Shown here: piece by piece, positions 14,463-21,404 of the stretch
Layout: the number at the start of each line of letters is the position of its first letter
Position numbering within the stretch: position 1 is the first letter of the stretch
Notes under the pieces: generated by a model
The model's input: only the letters and a program-made list of their open reading frames with translations
What the model was told of the DNA's origin: nothing
Database searches by the model: none
Program-made: the position numbers and the translations under genes
Source: Gemmatimonadota bacterium
GTDB taxonomy: Bacteria > JBHIER01 > G020348925
Length of the DNA stretch: 21,404 nt
Reading direction: 5' to 3'
NCBI GenBank assembly: GCA_020348925.1
Contig: CP070758.1
Coordinates: forward strand, 4,309,103-4,330,506

Positions 14463-16928
14463 CTAAAACTCCTCTTCGCCTTCAAACTCCGGCTGGTCGC
14501 GATCCCGCTCCCGTTCGGGTCTATAGTTGTTGATATTGTAACTGATATTCAGCATGAAAATCGGCGCCTCCCGGGTAAAATGGCTGTATTTGTAGAAGTC
14601 TTTCCCCTCGGAGACGGACTCATGTTTTCCTGTCTGAAGCAGGTCCCGGATCTGCAGTGTCGCCGCAAGGTTCTTTCCCATGAGATCCTGCTTGAGAGCC
14701 AAATTTGTCATGAAAAAGCCTTTGCGCTCGCCCTGTGCAGATACGCTTTTGCTGTGGTACATCCCCGTGATCTGCACGCGTGTCGATTTTCGTAAGGTGA
14801 TTGTATGATTCAGGCGCGCATCCCAGTTGAAACTGTCCCGGGAAAAGGACTCATCGTTGAGCGTACCTTTAATCTCATAGCCGTAGATATTGGACATCAA
14901 GTTCATATTCCACCATTGCCGTAAATTGATATTGAACATGAACTCTGTCCCGAGAGCATAGTCTCTCCCCACATTTTGAATTGAATGCAGAGTCACATTA
15001 TCTTCGGCTGTATAACCGTCTTCCAGAAAAATGCTGCGGACCCGCTCGACCCTGTTGTTCGTCCTGCGGTAATACGTCTCGGCGGAAAGAAGGTTCTTTC
15101 CGAAAAAGATCTGGTAGCCCAGCTCATAGGAGTCGATATACTCGGGTTTCAGATCCGGATTTCCCTCCCGAACGTTATACGCGTCCATCCACGTCCTGAA
15201 AGGCTCCAGGTACCAGCCTCTGGGTCGATCGATGCGTCTCGTATAGCTGGCCATGAGCTGCTGACCCGCCGGCAGTTTGTAGGAGACGTGCGCTGTCGGG
15301 AAATAGTCCCAGCGGTCGATGGTGAAGCTCGCATCCTCACCTGCGAGTTCAATCAAACGGTCGGTATACTCTCCGCGCAATCCCCACTGATATCCGAAGC
15401 TCCTGTATTCTCCGGCAAACATGGTGTATATCGAGTGAATATCCCGGTCGTAATTGGTGGTGTGGCTGTAATCGTCCTGAATTTCATACTCGCCCGAGTC
15501 AGGGTTGTAATCGTAGAGTTCGTTGGCCTCCTCGGAACTGCTGATCCGGCCCTGGTAGCCGGCCTCGAATCGGTCTTTCTCCCGCAAGGGGAGAACGTAA
15601 TCGAGTTTCAGGCGTAACCGATGCGAAGGACCTTTTTCCGTCGAACGCTGGCCGCTGGTGATGGTTCTGTTCATGTCTCGCAGTTCATTGACCGTGTCGT
15701 CATTCCCATCCCTGCCGCTGTAGATGACCTGACCGGACAGTTCGTGGCCCTGTTGTGCAAACCGGTGCCGGTAATCCATGTTCAATGAATAATACTCCCC
15801 GGAATGCTCCGATTCCTCCTGACTGATGTAGAGATTATGTTGGCCTCCGGGTTCGGTCCATTCGTCGTAATCCTGCCTGGAGTCCCCTCCCATCGAAAAC
15901 TCGCCGTATCTGAAGCCGAAGGTCAGGTCATCGTGTGAACCGGGATAGAGTTCGACACCTCCCCGGACACCAAAAAATTCCCTTTGTCTTTCCCGGTTTC
16001 CACTTGATTCTATGTACGATGTCGTGTCCTGGAAAAAAGTTCGGTTCTCGACCTCGGAGTCGCCGGTGCTGAAGCGCTTGTTGTAATTCGCGCCGAAGAG
16101 GAGGCCGTACTTTTTCCTCTTTAAGTTGAGCAGAAAATCTCCTCCGTACTTGTCACCGTGGCCGATATTGAGGTTGACAATGCCGCTGGCTCCCCGCAGC
16201 TCACTATCCTTCTTCATCACGATATTGATGATGCCCGTCGTGCCGTCGGGATCGTATTTGGCCGAAGGATTGGTGATGATCTCAATATTTTCTATGGTGT
16301 TGGCCGGTATCTGCTGCAATGCATCGTTGGGTTCAAGAATTGTCGGACGGCCGTCGATGAGGACAGTGAAGTTGGAGCTGCCCCGGAGTTGGACATTGCC
16401 CTCGATATCGACGGTGACAGAGGGCACGTTTTCAAGGACGTCGACGGCTGTGCCTGATGTGGCAGTGTAATGTTGCTCCACATTGACGACTTTTTTATCG
16501 ATCTTATACTCCAGAGCCGGTTTTTCCGCTACGGCGTCAATACCTTCCATTTGAATGACAGCCTGTTTGAGAGGAATGGTGCCGAGATCAATCTCTCGCT
16601 TGTCCCGTCGAAGTTCAACATTATCTACTGAATGAGTATGATACCCCATGAATGAAATTTTCATGTAAAAGTTTCCGGGTCTTATTCCGGCAAGTGTGAA
16701 ATTGCCCTCCATATCTGTGATGGTTCCGGTAACCTGAGCGCTATCTCTTTGACTGTATATTAGGACATTGGCATACTCTATGGGCACTTGGAGGGTTTCG
16801 TCGATCACATGTCCCTTGATGATCCCGCCCATCGTTCCTTCCGGGAAGCCCCTTCTTCTCTCCTGCGAGAGAACGTTACTTACCGTCATCAGGATCAAGA
16901 CAGATAAAAGCACGAGTCTTCGGTTCAT
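14463..16928 (-). CDS. TonB-dependent receptor-like outer-membrane beta-barrel protein
   Basis: An 821-residue protein. AAGGAG lies 7 bases before ATG 16928, which starts a signal peptide (MNRRLVLLSVLILMTVSNVL then SQ); an upstream TTG adds two residues but is not needed. Residues about 35-120 form a carboxypeptidase-regulatory-like domain (GHVIDETLQVPIEYANVLIY ... GNFTLAGIRPGNFYMKISFM). A plug domain follows at about 140-240 (DVLENVPSVTVDIEGNVQLR, FTVLIDGRPT, IENIEIITNPSAKYDPDGTT, GIINIVMKK). The rest is a barrel with alternating aromatic strands of the Bacteroidota outer-membrane barrel family, ending in Phe (EGEEEF), as expected for BAM-dependent insertion. Its ligand is unknown. It stands alone, with no SusD partner or TonB nearby. 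Confidence 0.92.
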   Translation of the reverse strand: MNRRLVLLSVLILMTVSNVLSQERRRGFPEGTMGGIIKGHVIDETLQVPIEYANVLIYSQRDSAQVTGTITDMEGNFTLAGIRPGNFYMKISFMGYHTHSVDNVELRRDKREIDLGTIPLKQAVIQMEGIDAVAEKPALEYKIDKKVVNVEQHYTATSGTAVDVLENVPSVTVDIEGNVQLRGSSNFTVLIDGRPTILEPNDALQQIPANTIENIEIITNPSAKYDPDGTTGIINIVMKKDSELRGASGIVNLNIGHGDKYGGDFLLNLKRKKYGLLFGANYNKRFSTGDSEVENRTFFQDTTSYIESSGNRERQREFFGVRGGVELYPGSHDDLTFGFRYGEFSMGGDSRQDYDEWTEPGGQHNLYISQEESEHSGEYYSLNMDYRHRFAQQGHELSGQVIYSGRDGNDDTVNELRDMNRTITSGQRSTEKGPSHRLRLKLDYVLPLREKDRFEAGYQGRISSSEEANELYDYNPDSGEYEIQDDYSHTTNYDRDIHSIYTMFAGEYRSFGYQWGLRGEYTDRLIELAGEDASFTIDRWDYFPTAHVSYKLPAGQQLMASYTRRIDRPRGWYLEPFRTWMDAYNVREGNPDLKPEYIDSYELGYQIFFGKNLLSAETYYRRTNNRVERVRSIFLEDGYTAEDNVTLHSIQNVGRDYALGTEFMFNINLRQWWNMNLMSNIYGYEIKGTLNDESFSRDSFNWDARLNHTITLRKSTRVQITGMYHSKSVSAQGERKGFFMTNLALKQDLMGKNLAATLQIRDLLQTGKHESVSEGKDFYKYSHFTREAPIFMLNISYNINNYRPERERDRDQPEFEGEEEF

Positions 16929-17346
16929 CAACAAGTCTCCTTCGGTCTGTGCATGATAATCAAGTTCACGCGTTGGTTGTGCTGGTATTTTATCTCCAAT
17001 TTCATGGTACTAAAAAAATGGAGCGAAAAAATAAAGGAACGCACGAAGGTCGTGCAACCATAAAATGACATAAAATGAAAAATCAATATCGCCGTTTAAA
17101 GGATGAGATGGAGAGGTTGTGCAAAACGGCTGGACCCCTTTTTTCAGGGCGATACCCTTATGAAATTTAGGTTCCTTCTGGCTGTGCCATCGCGATGTTT
17201 GTGCCTCCTTTCGTTTCGGCCATCGAAGGCTACTTTCGATACTGCTTTTCCATTACAAGTATGAACACCATTGCTTCAAAAAACTTGCGGTGTTTTTTGT
17301 CTTGTCAGGTGAACAAAATTTTCTTTCGACGTCAATGGTAGAGCGC

Positions 17347-17424
17347 AATAAGAATTTGACCAACAAACGGCTTGACACGAAGAACCGAAAAACCTATTTT
17401 CACCAACCAGGAATAATTCTTATT
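17347..17424. repeat. 10-bp perfect inverted repeat bracketing the pdxB promoter
   Basis: AATAAGAATT (17347-17356) and AATTCTTATT (17415-17424) are exact reverse complements 58 bases apart. The promoter hexamers of pdxB fall between them. They could be half sites for a regulator that loops the promoter, or chance in AT-rich DNA. Confidence 0.3.
17372..17400 (+). promoter_or_regulatory. Near-consensus promoter of pdxB
   Basis: TTGACA (17372-17377) and TATTTT (17395-17400) are separated by exactly 17 bases. The -35 is perfect and the -10 matches 4 of 6. Transcription would begin near 17407, about 150 bases before the chosen pdxB start. Confidence 0.6.
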
Positions 17425-17559
17425 TAAGTTGATACATGTGCTGTGATCCTTAGTTCTACTCTTTGAAGGAAATTTTTTTGGTAAAAATAGTGAGAGAACG
17501 GTTCTGAAAAAGTGTTGAAAAACAGCAGCATTCAAGGACGCTTCCGAAATTTAAGCCTT

Positions 17560-18762
17560 ATGACCACAGAAGAGCCATTGAGGATCGTTGCGGACGAAAA
17601 TATTCCCTATGCGGAGCAGGTCTTCGGCCGGATCGGGCGGGTTACGACTCTCTCAGGTCGGCACATTCGTCGCGGATCGATAAGGGATGCCGATATTCTG
17701 CTGGTGCGGTCGATAACCAGAGTGGATGGCGCTTTACTTGAGGGGAGTCCTGTTCAAATTGTGGGTACGGCCACAATAGGGCTGGACCATATTGATGAGT
17801 ATTACCTGAAAAGCCGGGGCATACGGCTCGCGAGCGCAGCAGGGAGTAACGCCAATTCTGTGGCAGAATACGTGAGTGCCGCCCTGCTCCATCTCTCCGG
17901 GAAAAGATCGTTCCGTTTAAAGGATACAACTCTGGGCGTAGTGGGTGTGGGCCATATCGGAGGCAGGGTCGTCACAATGGCGGAAGGATTGGGGATGAAG
18001 GTGCTGCAAAACGACCCTCCTCTGGCGAGACAGACCGAAGATTCAAAGTTTCTCCCCCTGGATGCTCTTATGGACGCCGACGTCATTACCCTTCATGTTC
18101 CGCTCACTTTCCAGGGGCAGGATGCCACCCATCATCTCTTCGATGCGGACAGAATGTACAAAATGAAACGCGGAAGCATCCTGATCAATACGTCGCGCGG
18201 CCCAGTGGTCTCCGGGAAGGGACTGAGGGCCGCTCTTGAGACAGACCATCTGGGGGGAGCTGTGTTGGACGTCTGGGAGAACGAGCCTGGGATCGATGTA
18301 GAATTGTTAAAATTGACAGACCTGGGAACGCACCACATCGCCGGCTACTCGCTGGACGGAAAGGTCAACGGGACCACGATGATATATAATGAGATCTGCG
18401 GCTTTTTGGGCCTGAAGAGACCGTGGCGTCCGGAAGACGTCATGCCGGAAGCCGAGGTCCCGCTTCTGAAAGTTCAGGTGTCCGGGGAGAATGATGAGGT
18501 TATTATCGCAAGCATCGTGCGGAGAATATATGACATAAAAAAGGATGATGAGGACTTGAGAAAAATTATGGCCATTCCGGAATCTTCGCGCGGCTCGTTT
18601 TTCGATAGATTACGAAGGGACTATCCCGTACGCCGGGAGTTTTTCAATACAGAGCTGAGGCTCCTGGGAGGAGGGAGGGAACTTCAGCGCAAGTTTGAAA
18701 AATTGGGCTTTCGGGTTGGGAACGGCTTTCAGGATAAGACAGGGTTTAACGAAAACTGTTGA
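17560..18762 (+). CDS. pdxB: Erythronate-4-phosphate dehydrogenase (vitamin B6 synthesis)
   Basis: PdxB oxidises 4-phosphoerythronate in the DXP-dependent pathway to pyridoxal 5'-phosphate, in the cytoplasm. The 400-residue protein begins, like the family, with LRIVADENIPYAEQVF. Next come a substrate-binding part (LLVRSITRV, IVGTATIGLDHIDE, AGSNANSVAEYV) and a Rossmann NAD domain (GVVGVGHIGGRV, near residue 130). Catalytic elements of D-2-hydroxyacid dehydrogenases follow: Arg in INTSRGPVV, Glu in LDVWENEPG, His in THHIAGYSLDGK. The C-terminal PdxB dimerisation domain (YDIKKDDEDLRKIMAIPESS, FDRLRRDYPVRREF) separates it from SerA and other relatives. ATG 17560 matches the family N-terminus but lacks a good ribosome binding site; GTG 17512 would add 16 residues. 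The gene is a single unit convergent with the next gene. Confidence 0.93.
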   Translation: MTTEEPLRIVADENIPYAEQVFGRIGRVTTLSGRHIRRGSIRDADILLVRSITRVDGALLEGSPVQIVGTATIGLDHIDEYYLKSRGIRLASAAGSNANSVAEYVSAALLHLSGKRSFRLKDTTLGVVGVGHIGGRVVTMAEGLGMKVLQNDPPLARQTEDSKFLPLDALMDADVITLHVPLTFQGQDATHHLFDADRMYKMKRGSILINTSRGPVVSGKGLRAALETDHLGGAVLDVWENEPGIDVELLKLTDLGTHHIAGYSLDGKVNGTTMIYNEICGFLGLKRPWRPEDVMPEAEVPLLKVQVSGENDEVIIASIVRRIYDIKKDDEDLRKIMAIPESSRGSFFDRLRRDYPVRREFFNTELRLLGGGRELQRKFEKLGFRVGNGFQDKTGFNENC

Positions 18763-18892
18763 GGGCATTGGTATTCACATTTCGAAAATTCGTTTGTCCC
18801 CAATGATCGAAAAGTAGGACCCTTAGGATCGATAACACAAAAATTCGGATATGAGTATGGCAGCTTAAAATTATTTCTGTTACAGATCCAAG

Positions 18893-18931
18893 AAAAAAGC
18901 CGCCCCAGCTTACGGACCGGGGCGGCTTTTT
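18893..18931. terminator. Bidirectional rho-independent terminator between convergent genes
   Basis: GCCGCCCC (18899-18906) and GGGGCGGC (18919-18926) form a perfect GC-rich 8-bp stem with a 12-base loop. Six A precede it and five T follow, so the stem extends through A-T pairs and serves both strands. It ends pdxB from the left and the T9SS cargo gene from the right. Confidence 0.92.
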
Positions 18932-18969
18932 ATAAGTGAACTGCCGTGCACTTGAGATAGAGAATAGGA

Positions 18970-21404
18970 CTACTTCATGAGAACCATCTTCTTCGCAGCC
19001 GTGAAGTCACCCGTCTGAAGTTGGTAGAAGTATACGCCGCTGGCAACCTCATGACCGAAGCTGTCCCGCCCGTCCCACGTGACCGTGTAATATCCGGGCT
19101 CTCTCACATCATCCACCAACGTCCTCACCTCCTGCCCGAGAAGATTGAAAATCTTCAGGGATGTGTGGATGGGAGATCTACTTTCTGCTATCTGATATCT
19201 AATATCTGTGCGGGGATTGAAGGGATTGGGACAGTTCTGGGACAGATCCCACGTCTCAGGCAGCAAGCCGTGGGATTTGAGCCTGATGGGCTGGATATCC
19301 ACAGGAATGACCTGCGTACAAGTGGCCGCCAAAAGAGCTTCGACAAACTCCAGTCTTGCGCTCTGTACCGTCTGACCTGCCTTCACGCTCATGAAGGGCA
19401 CACTCACAAAAGGCTCAGCCCCTGTTCGCAGAGTTCTACCCTCAGTGCTGTATATCACGACGGCGAGTTCGCCATCCCGGGCTTTTGAAGCGACCCTCAT
19501 CCCTGTCCATGCACCCCTGAGCTGCGGTGCGCCGGGGGTAAAGGCGTCCGCATCGTATTTCAGCTTGAGCTGGGCCCCTGCAATGGGCACGTCGGTTTTG
19601 GCGAAAATGGGCAGTTCGAAACCACGCTCTGTCTGGCCGGAGATCTCTCCGGCACCAAGGACCGCCGATGTGTGAACGGCCTTCCCGGTTCCTGCCGGCG
19701 GGCACGTGCCGATTCCGAGAATGACGTTAACGATACCCAACACGTCCAGCACGTTGATGACACCGTCTTTGTTGCAATCGGCCCGGCACTGGCCCATCTC
19801 ATCGAGTGGTTGCGTCTCTAAAATATGGTTCACCACGGCGAGGGCGTCCAGGACGTTGATGGCGCCGTCCCCGTTGGCATCGCCTGTTTCCCACAGGCAG
19901 CAAGGGCCGAAACATCTGTAGACGACGTTGTCCAACGAGAGCGTATTGAGATACCAACCGCCTATGGTCAGAGTCGTGGCGATGGACTCAGGCGGCACGT
20001 GGTGCTCCGGTGGAATGACGTAAGTCAGATCCCAGTCGCAGGGTGGAGCTGGGGTATCGTAGACGGAGCAGCAGATGGTGTCGGCGTGGACCTTGATGGC
20101 CACGTTCAGTTCGGTATCGGTCTGGATGAGCGGGTCGCTGACCACCAATTTGTTGTCCAGCCAATGCCTGAGATAAATTCCGGCACCGAGGCTGCCCCGA
20201 GGGGCGAAGACCACGTAGTACCAGACACTCTGATCGAGTGATGTGCGGAGATACACATGCGGCATCTCGCTCATGAAGACGTTGTCGTTGGGCGTCATGT
20301 TCATGGTGAAGGAGAGATAGAAATCTGCCCCGGTGTATTTTTTATTCAGAGTGTCGCCCACAGTGAAGACCAAGTTAAAGGGTATCGTGTTAATAGGATC
20401 TGGCACAGGGTCATACAGAATCAGACTCCCATCCTCTACCTTCGCTTTTCCTGCTACATATCCAAGGCCGTCCTCCCAAATCCACCAGGGTGGATCCGCG
20501 GTGTAATCGCCGTCGCTGAAATCGTCGACCCACACAATATCCCCGGCCTCCTTATCGATGCCCTGTCGCGCCAGTTCGTTGCCGGGCGTGAAGTCGAGCG
20601 GTCTGGGGATTCCGAATTGGGACGAGCCGAAGTTGATCTTCATGGTTTCATCGTCGTTGATCAGCTCGTAGATGCTGGGCTGTGATTCGCCCACGGCGAA
20701 GAAGGCCGGGCTGTTGCTCACCGCGATGCTGAGATCGATCTGAGCCGGTGAGGCCGCGGCGTCAACCGTGAAGGTTCCGCTGTGGGTGATGACACCTCCC
20801 TGGTAGATATTGTTGCCGCTGACCTCATACGTCCCGTCGCTATTCAACGTCAGGGAGTAGTCGGTCCAACCGGCCATGGAGAGACTGCCCATTCCTGATC
20901 CCAAATTCCCCTGAGTCGCATCGGCCACCCAGGTGCACACGAGTTCATCCGGGATAGCTGCAACAGGCACCTCCTTGGCCAGTTCGTTGCCTGGGGTGAA
21001 GTCGGTCGGTCTGGGGACTCCGAATTGGGACGAGCCGAAGTTGATCTTCATGGTTTCATCGTCGTTGATCAGCTCATAGATGCTGGGCTGGGATTCGCCC
21101 ACGGCGAAGAAGGCCGGGCTGTTGCTCTCTTCGATGTTGAGATCGATCTGGGCCGGCGAGGCCGTGGCGTCAACCGTGAACGTTCCGCTGTGGGAGATGA
21201 CGCCACCCTGGTAGATGTTGTTACCGCTGACCTCGTACGTCCCGTCGCTATTCAACGTCAGGGAGTAGTCGGTCCAACCGGCCATGGAGAGACTGCCCAA
21301 TCCTGATCCCAAATTCCCCTGGGTCCCATCGGCCATCCAGGTTCCGATCAGCGCCTCGGGGATGGGCTGCGGTCCGACACCCTGTTTGGCCACTTCGTTG
21401 CCTG
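18970..21404 (-). CDS. Multidomain T9SS-secreted protein with lipocalin-like repeats, dockerin and cohesin-like domains; 5' part beyond window
   Basis: An open frame of 810 residues entering from the right edge; the true start lies outside. In protein order it shows two complete repeats of 137 and 136 residues (21402-20992 and 20991-20584), each GTW/CTW...SLTLNSDGTYEVSGNN...SGTFTVDA...AQIDL...SIYEL...RPTDF-like, which resembles the TIGR03067/lipocalin-like domain. The visible sequence starts with G-N-E-V-A-K-Q-G, the end of a further copy. Next is a jelly-roll, LamG-like domain (about 20530-19920, WVDDFSDGDY). A dockerin pair with Ca-binding loops follows (DANGDGAINVLDAL and DCNKDGVINVLDVL, about 19890-19710), then a cohesin-like domain (about 19660-19280, LPIFAKTDVPIAGAQLKLKY). 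A T9SS sorting domain ends it (QNCPNPFNPRTDIRY ... GVYFYQL ... MVLMK). Expected on the cell surface; the ligand is unknown. Confidence 0.85.
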   Translation of the reverse strand, partial: GNEVAKQGVGPQPIPEALIGTWMADGTQGNLGSGLGSLSMAGWTDYSLTLNSDGTYEVSGNNIYQGGVISHSGTFTVDATASPAQIDLNIEESNSPAFFAVGESQPSIYELINDDETMKINFGSSQFGVPRPTDFTPGNELAKEVPVAAIPDELVCTWVADATQGNLGSGMGSLSMAGWTDYSLTLNSDGTYEVSGNNIYQGGVITHSGTFTVDAAASPAQIDLSIAVSNSPAFFAVGESQPSIYELINDDETMKINFGSSQFGIPRPLDFTPGNELARQGIDKEAGDIVWVDDFSDGDYTADPPWWIWEDGLGYVAGKAKVEDGSLILYDPVPDPINTIPFNLVFTVGDTLNKKYTGADFYLSFTMNMTPNDNVFMSEMPHVYLRTSLDQSVWYYVVFAPRGSLGAGIYLRHWLDNKLVVSDPLIQTDTELNVAIKVHADTICCSVYDTPAPPCDWDLTYVIPPEHHVPPESIATTLTIGGWYLNTLSLDNVVYRCFGPCCLWETGDANGDGAINVLDALAVVNHILETQPLDEMGQCRADCNKDGVINVLDVLGIVNVILGIGTCPPAGTGKAVHTSAVLGAGEISGQTERGFELPIFAKTDVPIAGAQLKLKYDADAFTPGAPQLRGAWTGMRVASKARDGELAVVIYSTEGRTLRTGAEPFVSVPFMSVKAGQTVQSARLEFVEALLAATCTQVIPVDIQPIRLKSHGLLPETWDLSQNCPNPFNPRTDIRYQIAESRSPIHTSLKIFNLLGQEVRTLVDDVREPGYYTVTWDGRDSFGHEVASGVYFYQLQTGDFTAAKKMVLMK
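20584..21404 (-). repeat. Near-identical tandem repeat of about 410 bases within the T9SS cargo gene
   Basis: Units 21402-20992 (411 bases) and 20991-20584 (408 bases) differ at only a few scattered positions by eye, plus one codon of length just before the I-P-x-x-L start of the domain. Long stretches are identical, for example around 20625-20700 against 21045-21120. The edge cuts into the tail of a further unit. The low divergence points to recent duplication or ongoing homogenisation. Confidence 0.88.

Larger units (their letters stand above)
16929..17559. other. Divergent intergenic region between the barrel protein and pdxB
   Basis: About 630 bases without a supported gene. A 31-codon + frame from ATG 17075 to the stop at 17170 (MKNQYRRLKDEMERL...) has no family match that I recognise and no good ribosome binding site. 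Hairpins occur at 17041-17055 (GCACGA, AGG, TCGTGC), which on the - strand is followed after 5 bases by TTTATTTTTT, and at 17277-17299 (CAAAAAAC, 7-base loop, GTTTTTTG). Both are weak terminator candidates. The right part holds the pdxB promoter and its flanking inverted repeat. Confidence 0.45.

Overview
The window looks like a chromosomal segment of a Gram-negative bacterium of the FCB supergroup (Bacteroidota, Calditrichota, KSB1, Zixibacteria, Marinimicrobia-like lineages). Evidence: two secreted proteins end in the Por/type IX secretion (T9SS) sorting domain, with PNPFNP near its start and GVYFY plus a terminal basic M-x-x-MK at its end. There is also a TonB-dependent outer-membrane protein of the Bacteroidota-style barrel family and a tripartite RND efflux operon. 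The exact phylum cannot be fixed from sequence alone. Genes are near 50% GC by eye; the long intergenic stretches are clearly AT-richer.

Layout. Bases 1-42 resemble the extreme 3' end of a 23S rRNA. A gene-poor stretch to 977 carries two adjacent hairpins and one copy of a diverged dispersed repeat. A + strand operon (978-6956) encodes a membrane-fusion protein, an RND inner-membrane pump and a TolC-like outer-membrane channel, together a complete tripartite exporter. A gap of about 1 kb (6957-7929) has no convincing gene but holds a 24-codon stub of a Ser/Thr protein kinase. Next is a large secreted protein of NosD-type beta-helix repeats, a PKD domain, a helical module and a T9SS signal (7930-11085), closed by a good terminator and followed by the second repeat copy.

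On the - strand, 14064 down to 11545 is a three-gene cluster: Tat-exported DUF362 protein, DUF6599-like exported protein, TerB-like protein. Upstream of it, also on the - strand, is an outer-membrane beta-barrel receptor (16928-14463). A 630-base gap separates this from pdxB on the + strand, which has a near-consensus promoter lying between the arms of a 10-bp inverted repeat. pdxB faces the last gene across a shared bidirectional terminator. That - strand gene runs off the right edge and encodes a multidomain T9SS cargo: tandem TIGR03067/lipocalin-like repeats, a jelly-roll domain, a dockerin pair and a cohesin-like domain.

The theme is the cell envelope and surface: export, outer-membrane uptake, two sortable surface proteins and a periplasm-facing cassette of unknown function. 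The best candidates for something undescribed are the DUF362/DUF6599/TerB cassette, the diverged intergenic repeat family, and the two chimeric surface proteins.
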